A stretch of 7,996 bases of DNA from an uncultured Eubacteriales bacterium (GCA_902772685.1 CACYBO010000106.1:1-7996), one strand, 5' to 3'; positions 1-7,046 are shown, counted from the stretch's first letter. Numbers and translations: made by a program. The notes: generated by a model not told the origin, from the sequence alone.

Positions 1-699
1 CGCGAGGGCTACGAACTCGCTGTTTCCAAGCCTGAAGTCATCATGCGCAGGGATGAAATCGGAAGGACACTGGAACCGATCGAAGAAGTGGTTATAAGCG
101 TTCCTGACATATACTCCGGCTCCGTTATTAACAAGCTCAATCTGCGCAAAGGCCTCATGCAGCAGATGAAGAGTGAAAATGGATACACCAGATTGGAGTA
201 TCTGGTGCCGACCAGGGGACTTCTGGGATACAGGAGCGAATTCATCAACGACACACACGGTGAGGGAACCATGGTCAGGAGATTTGACCGGTTTGATGAG
301 TTTACAGGCGAGATTCCGCAGAGAATCAACGGCGTCGCTATAGCACAGGAGGCAGGGGTGACCACGCCGTACGCGATCTTCAACATACAGGAGAGGGTGC
401 AGATGTTCGTGGGACCGCAAGTGAAGGTCTATGAAGGCATGATCGTCGGTATGAACGCCCGCAGTGACGACATGGTGGTCAACCCGTGCAAAGAGAAAAA
501 ACAGACGAATATGCGTGCGGCAGGAAGCGATGACAATGTGCGTCTGACGCCGCCGAGGGTGTTTACTCTGGAAGAAGCCCTGGAATTTATAGATGATGAT
601 GAACTCGTTGAAATCGTACCGGGGGATATACGCCTCAGGAAGAAGATCCTGAGTGAGCTGGACAGACGCAGAAATGCGCGCAGAGAGAGGTACGAATAA
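1..699 (+). CDS. typA: TypA/BipA ribosome-associated GTPase, C-terminal part (5' end outside window)
   Basis: The reading frame is open from base 1 to the TAA at 697-699 and encodes the last 232 residues of a protein whose family is usually about 600-615 residues long, so the GTPase domain and domain II lie upstream. TypA/BipA is a translational GTPase related to EF-G and LepA that binds the 70S ribosome and helps ribosome assembly and growth under stress or cold. The visible part matches its EF-G-like domain and its unique C-terminal domain: VPTRGLLGYRSEF at window residues 69-81, then NPCKEKKQTNMRA at 161-173, and the typical ending with LTPPR, LEEALEFI and the DELVEIVP..IRLRK block. These C-terminal motifs separate TypA from EF-G and LepA. 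An MscS-type channel gene starts 14 nt after the stop, which suggests co-transcription. The assignment is firm; only the start is missing. Confidence 0.96.
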   Translation, partial: REGYELAVSKPEVIMRRDEIGRTLEPIEEVVISVPDIYSGSVINKLNLRKGLMQQMKSENGYTRLEYLVPTRGLLGYRSEFINDTHGEGTMVRRFDRFDEFTGEIPQRINGVAIAQEAGVTTPYAIFNIQERVQMFVGPQVKVYEGMIVGMNARSDDMVVNPCKEKKQTNMRAAGSDDNVRLTPPRVFTLEEALEFIDDDELVEIVPGDIRLRKKILSELDRRRNARRERYE

Positions 700-705
700 G
701 GGAGG
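700..705 (+). promoter_or_regulatory. Ribosome binding site of the MscS-family gene
   Basis: GGGAGG directly follows the typA stop codon and lies 8 nt before the ATG at 714. It fixes that start over the nearby ATG at 707, which is only 1 nt from the motif and in another frame. Confidence 0.85.
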
Positions 706-713
706 AATGAGTT

Positions 714-1529
714 ATGGGAATTTTTGAACCGATCGCCAGTCTGGGACCCGGATGGGTGTTTGTCATCAATCTGGCATGCGTTATAGTCGCAGGCTTTATC
801 GTTACAGCCATAATCGTGAAGACGCTGCGCAAAATCCTCCGCAAAAGCGAGAAAATCGATAATGCGATTATAACGTTCATTGTAAACGCGGTTAAAGTTA
901 TCTGCATCGTCATCATCGTCACGATCATCCTGCAACTGTTCGGGGTCAGCATGACGACCATCGTAGCAGTGCTGGGAGCTGCAGGAGCGGCGATTGCTTT
1001 GGCGCTGAAGGATTCCCTGGCCAACGTAGCCGGCGGGATCATGATCATCATCACCCATCCGTTCGGGGCGGGCGATCTGATCAGCGTGGGCGAAACCAGA
1101 GGATACGTGGAAGCCATCGACCTGTTTCTTACCAAACTGCGCACCTTTGACCGCAGGACGGTGACTATACCGAACGGCATTATCAATACGTCTGTCGTAT
1201 TCAACGAAAGCGACAGGGAGGTCCGGAGAGTGGACCGCACTTATTCCATTGCTTATGAATCGGATATTCCAAAGGCGATCGAAGTGCTGAAAAAAACCTG
1301 CGAAGAGTCCGAGTACGTTATACCCGATCCTGCTCCGATTATCGGAGTAAGCAAATATGAAGAGAACGGCATAGCCATCGACTGCCTGGCGTACTGTAAG
1401 GTGGAAGACTACTGGAATGCCGGCTACGACCTTGGCAGGAGAGTCAAGGAAGCTTTTGCAGAAGCAGGGATCGAGATCCCGTATCCGCATATGGATGTTA
1501 CAGTGCGCGGAGGAGAACCGGAAGCGTAA
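714..1529 (+). CDS. mscS: Small-conductance mechanosensitive channel, MscS family
   Basis: This 271-residue membrane protein has the compact three-helix MscS layout. Hydrophobic segments lie at about residues 14-37 (TM1), 50-76 (TM2) and 80-113 (TM3). TM3 is the pore helix: it carries the Gly/Ala-rich run VLGAAGAAIALALKDSLAN and continues into GGIMIIITHPFGAGDLI, the hallmark MscS signature. The beta domain follows (GYVEAIDLFLTKLRTFDRR, then VTIPNG) and then the alpha/beta cytoplasmic cage, ending in PYPHMDVTVR, which is the usual MscS ending. Such channels open when membrane tension rises and release solutes during hypo-osmotic shock. Length is near the 270-290 residues usual for the simple form. 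It follows typA by 14 nt with its own strong ribosome binding site, so it is probably the distal gene of that operon. The family call is firm; gating properties cannot be read from sequence. Confidence 0.95.
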   Translation: MGIFEPIASLGPGWVFVINLACVIVAGFIVTAIIVKTLRKILRKSEKIDNAIITFIVNAVKVICIVIIVTIILQLFGVSMTTIVAVLGAAGAAIALALKDSLANVAGGIMIIITHPFGAGDLISVGETRGYVEAIDLFLTKLRTFDRRTVTIPNGIINTSVVFNESDREVRRVDRTYSIAYESDIPKAIEVLKKTCEESEYVIPDPAPIIGVSKYEENGIAIDCLAYCKVEDYWNAGYDLGRRVKEAFAEAGIEIPYPHMDVTVRGGEPEA

Positions 1530-1581
1530 CCAGCCGTAGACAGAATTCGTCAACTTTAGTGTAGTAAATCAAGAGGATATA

Positions 1582-1590
1582 TGGTAAAAT
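1582..1590 (+). promoter_or_regulatory. Extended -10 promoter element, probably for pyc
   Basis: TGGTAAAAT reads as TGn followed by TAAAAT, five of six matches to TATAAT with the extended -10 TG. At 17-bp spacing the upstream hexamer (TAGTAA, 1562-1567) is a poor -35 match, which is tolerated by extended -10 promoters. Transcription would start near 1597, giving a short leader of about 45 nt before pyc. Inferred from sequence only. Confidence 0.45.
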
Positions 1591-1620
1591 AACTATGTAT
1601 ATTTTTTGATATACATAGTT
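1591..1620. promoter_or_regulatory. Perfect 12-bp inverted repeat before pyc: operator or terminator
   Basis: AACTATGTATAT (1591-1602) and ATATACATAGTT (1609-1620) are exact reverse complements around a TTTTTG spacer, and the right arm runs into six T (1619-1624). Two readings are possible. If the promoter at 1582-1590 is real, the palindrome covers the transcription start and would be a good site for a dimeric repressor controlling pyc. Alternatively it is a terminator for typA-mscS transcripts, with a weak stem of only two G-C pairs. The ribosome binding site of pyc begins just after it, so a folded transcript could also affect initiation. Confidence 0.6.
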
Positions 1621-1627
1621 TTTTGAA

Positions 1628-1632
1628 AGAGG
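1628..1632 (+). promoter_or_regulatory. Ribosome binding site of pyc
   Basis: AGAGG, 9 nt before the ATG at 1642. It sits 7 nt after the right arm of the inverted repeat at 1591-1620. The ATG at 1623 lies upstream of this site and opens a different frame, so it is not the start. Confidence 0.7.
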
Positions 1633-1641
1633 TATTACATT

Positions 1642-4600
1642 ATGGCAGAACAGAAAAAATTCAAGCGCGTTCTGGTCGCGAACCGCGGCGAGATTGCCAT
1701 CAGAATATTCAGAGCCTGCAAGGAACTGGACATCCGGAGCATTGCGATCTATTCAGAGGAGGACAAAGAAACTCTGTTCAGGACAAAGTCCGACCGTTCA
1801 TATCAGATCGGTCAGGGAAAGGCGCCCGTAGACGCATATCTTGGAATAGATGAAATCATTGAACTGGCAAAGACAAAGGGTATCGACGCGATCCATCCGG
1901 GATACGGATTTCTTGCCGAAAATTCGGGTTTTGCCCGTGCCTGTGAAGCGAACGGCATCGTATTCATCGGTCCTTCCGGCGACATGATGGACCAGCTGGG
2001 CGATAAGGTCCAGTCCAAGATCGTTGCCAAGTCCGTCGGCGTTCCGACGATTCCGGGTATCGCTGAGAAGATTCCTGATATACAGACTGCGCTGCAGTTT
2101 GCGGAGGAATGCGGATATCCCGTCATGCTCAAGGCGGCGGCAGGCGGCGGCGGCCGCGGTATGCGTATCGTGCGCAGTGCCGAGGAACTCCCGTCCCAGT
2201 TTGATAGCGCAAGATCAGAAGCAGTGAAGGCATTTGGATCAGAAGATATCTTCATTGAAAAATACATTGAGCGGCCAAAGCACATCGAGGTGCAGGTCCT
2301 TGGTGATAACTACGGCAATATCGTGCATCTCGGTGAACGGGACTGTTCCATTCAGAGACGTCATCAGAAGGTCATCGAATTCACTCCTGCCCTGAGCATT
2401 TCCGATGAGCTCAGAAAAAAACTCTGCGCCGATGCCATTAAGATCGCAAAGGCTGTTAACTATAAGAGTGCAGGAACAGTGGAATTCCTCATCGACAAAG
2501 ACGGGAACCACTATTTCATAGAGATGAACCCGAGGATTCAGGTTGAGCACACGGTAACAGAATGTACAACAGGCATTGATATCGTACAGGCACAGATCCT
2601 CATCGCTGAAGGGTATAAACTTGACTCTAAAGAGGTCAATATCAGGCAAAGCCAGATCAAGCCAACCGGATACGCGATCCAGTGCCGTGTGACAACAGAG
2701 GACCCGGAAAACGGATTTGCTCCGGATACGGGACAGATCACCAGATATATTTCACCGGGCGGTTACGGTATCCGACTCGACGCCGGCAACGCGCAGGCGG
2801 GAGCAGTGATTTCACCGTACTATGACAGCCTGCTGGTCAAGGTTACCGCATGGTCGAGAACCTGGGACGATGCGGCAAATAAAGCCAGAAGAGCACTCCG
2901 TGAGCTGAAGGTCCAGGGCGTCAAGACGAACAGGAACTTCCTTATGAACGTGCTGAACCACCCGATATTCCGGGCGGGAGAGTGCGATACAGGATTTATC
3001 GCTGACAATCCGCAGCTTTTGCACAGCAAACCGCGTGCGGAGTCCGAGACGAAGGTCCTGCGGTTTCTGGGTGAGAAATATGTCAACGGAAACAAAGGTA
3101 TCAAACCGAACTTCGACAAACCGGTCATTCCGGAGATCAAGGCTGGGGATGTGGCGATACTCCAGGGAACGAAACAGCTTCTGGACGCGAAAGGTCCGGA
3201 GGGCGTCGTAGAATGGGTCAAAGCACAGAACAAGCTTCTGCTTACCGACACATCCATGCGTGACGCGCAGCAGTCCCTGATGGCGACCCGTGTGCGTACA
3301 GTGGATATGGAGCGAATCGCGCCTGCCGTCGCCAAGTACGGCAAAGACCTGTTCTCCATTGAAATGTGGGGCGGCGCGACATTTGATACTGCCTACAGGT
3401 TCCTGAAGGAATCCCCGTGGGAGAGACTGGCAACACTGCGTGAGCTGATCCCGAACATCATGTTCCAGATGCTCATAAGAGGAGCAAACGCAGTAGGCTA
3501 CAAGAATTATCCGGACAATGTCATCCGGCGTTTTGTCAAGGAGAGCGCCCGGTCAGGCATCGATGTGTTCAGGATTTTCGACTCCCTGAACTGGATTCAG
3601 GGCATGGAAGTAGCGCTGGATGAGACCCTCAATCAGGGCAAAGTTGCGGAAGCGTGCATCTGCTACACCGGTGATATCCTGGATAAATCCAGAACGAAAT
3701 ACAATCTCGAGTACTATGTGAAGATGGCAAAGGAACTCGAACGGCGCGGCACACACATCCTGGGCATCAAGGATATGTCCGGACTGCTGAAGCCGATGGC
3801 CGCCAAGGTCCTGATTGAAGCATTGAAAAATGAAATCGAAATTCCGATTCATCTGCACACTCATGATACGTCCGGAAACGGCGTCGCGACTCTGATGATG
3901 GCTGCAAACGCCGGCTGCGATATCGTAGACGCAGCGTTCAACAGCATGTCCGGACTCACCTCACAGCCTGCATTGAACTCCATTGCGGCTGCACTGGAAG
4001 GTGCGCAGAGAGATACCGGTATTGATCTTGACGGCATCCAGGAGATTTCCGATTACTGGGCAGCTGTACGGCCTGTTTATAAGCAGTTTGAGTCCGATAT
4101 GATGACGGGCTCTGCGGAGATCTACAAGTACGAGATGCCGGGAGGTCAGTACTCGAACCTGAAATCCCAGGTAGAGTCCTTTGGACTGGGCCATAAGTTC
4201 AAAGAGGTCAAGGAGATGTATAAGACGGTCAACGAGATGCTGGGTGATATCGTTAAGGTAACGCCTTCCTCCAAGGCTGTCGGCGATATGGCGATTTTCA
4301 TGGTGCAGAACGATCTGACTCCTGAGAATATTTATGAAAAAGCAGCCAACATGGATTTCCCTGACTCAATTGTGTCCTTCTTCGAGGGAATGATGGGACA
4401 GCCGGAGGGCGGCTTCCCTGAAAAACTGCAGAAACTGGTGCTCCACGGCAGAGAGCCGATCACCTGCAGACCGGGAGAACTTCTGCCGGATGAAGATTTC
4501 GACGCAATCAAAAAATATCTCGATGAAACCTATGACATCGATGCGGATGAACAGCAGTGTCTGGCATATGCTCTCTACCCGAAGGTATATGATGACTTCC

Positions 4601-5103
4601 GCAAGAGCATGAGGGATGAAGGATACTTCCGTTTCATGGGTTCGGATATATTCTTCCACGGACTGTCTGAGGACGAGACCTGCGAAGTTAAGGTCCGCGA
4701 GGGTAGAGAACTCGTCATCAGGCTCGTTGATATCCGGGAACCGGACAGCGAAGGACTCCGTAACGTCATATTTGAAGTCAACGGAAACAGAAGTTTCGTC
4801 AAAATCAAAGACAAGGCGGCTGCGGATTACGCGTCCGCCAGCACCCACGTGGTGCTTGCAGACCCGGACGACCCGATGGAAGTCGGCGCCAACATACCGG
4901 GAAGCATTGTGAAACTGCTGGTCGCTGAGGGCGAAGCCGTTGAAGAGAAGCAGCCGATTGCAGTTATCGAAGCGATGAAGATGGAAACGAACATTCTGGC
5001 GTCCGCCAGCGGCGTCGTAGACAAAATTTTCGTCAGCCAGGGCCAGCAGGTAGAGGCAGGCGAACTGATTGCCAGACTGAAAGAAGAAACAGAAGAAGAA
5101 TAA
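1642..5103 (+). CDS. pyc: Pyruvate carboxylase (single-chain, biotin-dependent)
   Basis: This 1153-residue cytoplasmic enzyme makes oxaloacetate from pyruvate, bicarbonate and ATP, feeding the TCA branches, aspartate-family amino acids and gluconeogenesis. All domains are present in the standard order. The biotin carboxylase domain starts near residue 8 (VLVANRGEIAIRI), with the ATP-grasp glycine loop GGGGRGMR at 168-175 and EMNPRIQVEHTVTE at 294-307. The carboxyltransferase domain starts with DTSMRDAQQS near 536-545; D541, K710 (in GIKDMSG), H739 and H741 (HLHTHDTSG) fit the metal site, and T874 (VTPSSK) fits the catalytic threonine. Their spacing agrees with that remembered for the Rhizobium etli enzyme (549, 718, 747, 749, 882). 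The C-terminal biotinyl domain has EAMKMET, with K1113 as the biotinylated lysine. Length is normal (about 1140-1180). One oddity is Q543 where many homologues have His. A small membrane-protein gene follows after 15 nt. Confidence 0.98.
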   Translation: MAEQKKFKRVLVANRGEIAIRIFRACKELDIRSIAIYSEEDKETLFRTKSDRSYQIGQGKAPVDAYLGIDEIIELAKTKGIDAIHPGYGFLAENSGFARACEANGIVFIGPSGDMMDQLGDKVQSKIVAKSVGVPTIPGIAEKIPDIQTALQFAEECGYPVMLKAAAGGGGRGMRIVRSAEELPSQFDSARSEAVKAFGSEDIFIEKYIERPKHIEVQVLGDNYGNIVHLGERDCSIQRRHQKVIEFTPALSISDELRKKLCADAIKIAKAVNYKSAGTVEFLIDKDGNHYFIEMNPRIQVEHTVTECTTGIDIVQAQILIAEGYKLDSKEVNIRQSQIKPTGYAIQCRVTTEDPENGFAPDTGQITRYISPGGYGIRLDAGNAQAGAVISPYYDSLLVKVTAWSRTWDDAANKARRALRELKVQGVKTNRNFLMNVLNHPIFRAGECDTGFIADNPQLLHSKPRAESETKVLRFLGEKYVNGNKGIKPNFDKPVIPEIKAGDVAILQGTKQLLDAKGPEGVVEWVKAQNKLLLTDTSMRDAQQSLMATRVRTVDMERIAPAVAKYGKDLFSIEMWGGATFDTAYRFLKESPWERLATLRELIPNIMFQMLIRGANAVGYKNYPDNVIRRFVKESARSGIDVFRIFDSLNWIQGMEVALDETLNQGKVAEACICYTGDILDKSRTKYNLEYYVKMAKELERRGTHILGIKDMSGLLKPMAAKVLIEALKNEIEIPIHLHTHDTSGNGVATLMMAANAGCDIVDAAFNSMSGLTSQPALNSIAAALEGAQRDTGIDLDGIQEISDYWAAVRPVYKQFESDMMTGSAEIYKYEMPGGQYSNLKSQVESFGLGHKFKEVKEMYKTVNEMLGDIVKVTPSSKAVGDMAIFMVQNDLTPENIYEKAANMDFPDSIVSFFEGMMGQPEGGFPEKLQKLVLHGREPITCRPGELLPDEDFDAIKKYLDETYDIDADEQQCLAYALYPKVYDDFRKSMRDEGYFRFMGSDIFFHGLSEDETCEVKVREGRELVIRLVDIREPDSEGLRNVIFEVNGNRSFVKIKDKAAADYASASTHVVLADPDDPMEVGANIPGSIVKLLVAEGEAVEEKQPIAVIEAMKMETNILASASGVVDKIFVSQGQQVEAGELIARLKEETEEE

Positions 5104-5108
5104 GGAGG
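5102..5108 (+). promoter_or_regulatory. Ribosome binding site overlapping the pyc stop codon
   Basis: AAGGAGG shares its first two bases with the TAA that ends pyc and lies 10 nt before the ATG at 5119. This supports translation of the small membrane protein from the pyc transcript. Confidence 0.8.
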
Positions 5109-5118
5109 CTGATTTCCG

Positions 5119-5367
5119 ATGAATGGAGGAGTAATAGGAACATTTATCTATTTCTGGGCGTTCATGATCGGGGTCATCGTGTTCGGAAAGATTTTCGGAT
5201 TTATGAACGATACGAAGACGACGATCATTGTACTCATCGCGGCAGCTATTGTATTCGTTGTCTGGATGATCGGCCGCTCTGCAGCTGCCAGAAAGCGTGA
5301 GGTGAAAGCGTGGGAGGCGGAACAGGCAAGGATGGCGGCGAAGAAAGGCGGAAACAAGCGGCGCTAA
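5119..5367 (+). CDS. Small basic two-helix membrane protein, function unknown
   Basis: I do not recognise a named family for this 82-residue product. It has two hydrophobic segments, at about residues 5-28 and 34-52, joined by a short polar turn (MNDTK), which is enough for a helical hairpin. The tail at 53-82 is strongly basic, with 11 Lys/Arg and only three acidic residues, ending NKRR; by the positive-inside rule both ends are probably cytoplasmic. The gene has a good ribosome binding site (AAGGAGG at 5102-5108, 10 nt before ATG) that overlaps the pyc stop codon, so it is almost certainly translated from the pyc mRNA. The position after pyc brings to mind the small gamma subunit of oxaloacetate decarboxylase, but that protein has one membrane helix and no such resemblance is seen here. 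Its stop codon lies at the edge of the long inverted repeat that follows. Confidence 0.8.
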   Translation: MNGGVIGTFIYFWAFMIGVIVFGKIFGFMNDTKTTIIVLIAAAIVFVVWMIGRSAAARKREVKAWEAEQARMAAKKGGNKRR

Positions 5368-5562
5368 AATGGAGGGCAGTGTCCTCGCTGCGTCCTCGCC
5401 GCTGACAACCATATTTGCTTATTCATAGAGAATAGAATCCCAGACAAACTCGAGCGTACGCTCTCAGACATGTCTGGGATTTTGCTATTCTCTTTATTCA
5501 TTTCGCAAATGGTTGTTCCGGCGGCTGCGGTTATCGCTCTGACACTGCCCTCCATTCTTAGC
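5363..5562. repeat. About 200-bp imperfect inverted repeat between convergent genes
   Basis: The gene-free stretch 5368-5577 is almost entirely one nested inverted repeat. The arms pair as follows: 5363-5367 with 5558-5562 (GCTAA/TTAGC, one-base bulge at 5557); 5368-5383 with 5541-5556 (16 bp, AATGGAGGGCAGTGTC); 5398-5402 with 5521-5525; 5405-5410 with 5511-5516; 5413-5418 with 5505-5510; 5427-5435 with 5485-5493 (AGAGAATAG); and 5436-5446 with 5471-5481 (AATCCCAGACA). That is about 58 base pairs, separated by small loops. The outermost pairs include the stop codon of the small membrane protein. Likely readings are a miniature inverted-repeat (MITE-like) element with 16-bp ends, or a large bidirectional terminator or structured RNA. 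No clean target-site duplication is visible. Folding was worked out by eye. Confidence 0.8.
5436..5486 (+). terminator. Possible intrinsic terminator of the pyc operon (core of the long repeat)
   Basis: The 11-bp perfect stem AATCCCAGACA (5436-5446) with TGTCTGGGATT (5471-5481) is followed by TTG and then a T-rich run to about 5503. It lies between two convergent genes, where a terminator is expected. The 24-nt loop is long and the U tract is short and interrupted, so it is not a textbook example. On the minus strand the same stem is followed by ATTCTATTCTC, so it could also act weakly for the opposing gene. Confidence 0.45.
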
Positions 5563-5577
5563 ACGCTCTTCGCCGCG

Positions 5578-6987
5578 TTAGTTGTGGACGATTACGATGG
5601 TTCCGACGCTGATCATGCTGTAGAGTTCGCCTGCTTTTGATGGAGGCAGGTTCACGCATCCGTGGCTGCCGCTGTACTTGTAGATGTCACCGCCGAAATT
5701 CGATCTCCAGGTGGCATCGTGAAGTCCATACCCGTTGCCGAGGAAGCACATCCAGTAGCTTACGAAACTTTCATAATGCGTCTTGCTCTTCTTCGGACCG
5801 CCTCCTACAAGTTTTATGTTTCTTGCTTTGTTGTTGATGCTGTAGACCCCGGTAGGCGTACTGTGACCGGCGGCAACGCATCCGGAGACGCAGTCGCATT
5901 CGAATTTCTTCTTGCCGGATTCAAAGTAGACCACATGCTGCTTCGTCAGGTCAACATCGATGTAGGTGTTGCCGATTTCAAGAGTCTTTGAGTATTCGCC
6001 GTTTCCTTTCTGTGAGAAGACGGGCTCGCGGCTTACATCCTTATGGGAACTGATATCCTTTGCGAGCTGTTCAGCCTCGGCCGCCTCATCGACGATCCAG
6101 CCGTAGGTTCCGCCGTTGACCTTGTATGTCTTGCCGGTAAGGGATTTGAACTCGCGTTCCGTTCCGATGATGTCATACTCGGCTTTTAATGCCTTTGCGA
6201 AATTGTCGACTTTAGTCTGATCCGGTTCACCGGATTGGTCATCCTTCATGAGGCTGTTCAGTTCCTTAGCGGAGAGGGTAAACGTTTCTTTTCCGAGTTC
6301 GTAGGTGATCTTCTGGTTCAGATACTTCCGGCAGTACTTCTGAAATTTAATGAGCTCAGGATCATCGCTCTTGACTTCCGGAGTGGAACGGTATGCGCTC
6401 TCATCAAATTCGAATCTCGTCGTGCCCATGGAGATGGCGTGAAGGATATCATCGAGGTATGCATCCTCGTCGGTCTTGTTTCCGTAGACTTCCGGAATGA
6501 TCGGAAAGGCCGGATCGTCCATATCGACATAGGCATCCTGTGTTTCCGTTATGGTCCCGCGCTTGAGGAATTCAGAATTCTTCACTCTGTCGGCAAAATC
6601 ATCGCTGCATTCAGAAACGTTCATAACGATGCGGGCGCTGAGGGGAACGTGAAAATAGTGATCTACTGCGGACGCAATCAGGTGATCTTTCTTGATATTC
6701 TTAAGCTGATCCTCAATGTCGTAGGTGCAGTCGAAGTCCGTATAATCCGCCAGTGTTTCGTCGAGCGGACCGACAACCTGCAGATGTTTCGCGTTCTGCG
6801 CATCAGTCAGAGCATCTGCAGCATCATCATAACTGAGACCGGAAACGTTGACGCCGTTGATGGTCATGCCATCAGGCAGCCGGTCTGCCTTGTAATCATC
6901 GGAATGTGTATATACAACCGCCGCAATGCCGGCCGCAGCGACCATGGCTGCGAGAAGGGCGGCGATAATAATCAGTGCTTTCTTCAT
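5578..6987 (-). CDS. Membrane-anchored L,D-transpeptidase (YkuD domain with PG_binding_4-like repeats)
   Basis: This 469-residue protein probably forms 3-3 (L,D) cross-links in peptidoglycan, or attaches molecules to it, on the outer face of the membrane. Residues 4-26 form a hydrophobic N-terminal segment after MKK, a signal anchor without an evident cleavage or lipobox site. The following region resembles PG_binding_4 domains: GMTINGVNVSGLSYDDAADAL near residues 40-60, and a second unit ending in VNGGTYGW..DEAAEAEQLAKDI near 290-313. The YkuD catalytic domain starts about residue 340 and has the full signature: H423 (YGLHDATW), a 17-residue gap, then SHGCVN with H442 and the nucleophile C444. 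This architecture is common in Gram-positive L,D-transpeptidases. The ATG at 6987 is supported by AAAGGA, about 10 nt upstream. The gene converges with the pyc operon and diverges from dnaE. Its exact physiological role cannot be told from sequence. Confidence 0.93.
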   Translation of the reverse strand: MKKALIIIAALLAAMVAAAGIAAVVYTHSDDYKADRLPDGMTINGVNVSGLSYDDAADALTDAQNAKHLQVVGPLDETLADYTDFDCTYDIEDQLKNIKKDHLIASAVDHYFHVPLSARIVMNVSECSDDFADRVKNSEFLKRGTITETQDAYVDMDDPAFPIIPEVYGNKTDEDAYLDDILHAISMGTTRFEFDESAYRSTPEVKSDDPELIKFQKYCRKYLNQKITYELGKETFTLSAKELNSLMKDDQSGEPDQTKVDNFAKALKAEYDIIGTEREFKSLTGKTYKVNGGTYGWIVDEAAEAEQLAKDISSHKDVSREPVFSQKGNGEYSKTLEIGNTYIDVDLTKQHVVYFESGKKKFECDCVSGCVAAGHSTPTGVYSINNKARNIKLVGGGPKKSKTHYESFVSYWMCFLGNGYGLHDATWRSNFGGDIYKYSGSHGCVNLPPSKAGELYSMISVGTIVIVHN

Positions 6988-6997
6988 AATCTATCTG

Positions 6998-7003
6998 TCC
7001 TTT
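6998..7003 (-). promoter_or_regulatory. Ribosome binding site of the L,D-transpeptidase gene
   Basis: On the minus strand AAAGGA lies about 10 nt before the ATG at 6985-6987 and supports that start. Confidence 0.65.
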
Positions 7004-7017
7004 TTCACAATACAAAT

Positions 7018-7046
7018 AGTATATTTCAATCCGGGGAAAAAATAAA
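7018..7046 (-). promoter_or_regulatory. Weak candidate promoter of the L,D-transpeptidase gene
   Basis: On the minus strand TATACT (7018-7023) matches five of six positions of the -10 consensus. At 17-bp spacing the upstream hexamer is TTTATT (7041-7046), which matches only three of six -35 positions. The leader would be short, about 24 nt. This is a guess based on position and sequence. Confidence 0.25.

Noticed and set aside
429..1553. 374-codon open frame on the minus strand across typA and mscS
   Set aside because: It is antisense to two clearly recognised genes and its translation has no family motif; His/Asp-rich stretches such as DDDDDAD are typical of a shadow frame.
4366..5412. 348-codon open frame on the minus strand across the end of pyc and the small membrane protein
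   Set aside because: It is antisense to the carboxyltransferase and biotinyl parts of pyc, has no recognisable domain, and is explained by codon bias of the coding strand.
5363..5562. Long hairpin as a retron msr-msd or other reverse-transcribed RNA
   Set aside because: No reverse transcriptase or effector gene lies nearby, and the gap is bordered by two ordinary convergent genes. A MITE-like element or terminator explains it with fewer assumptions.
5364..5564. 66-codon minus-strand frame (GTG start) running exactly through the long inverted repeat
   Set aside because: There is no convincing ribosome binding site, the translation resembles no protein, and its start and stop fall in the terminal repeats, so the frame follows from the repeat structure. 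It would become interesting only if other copies keep it open.
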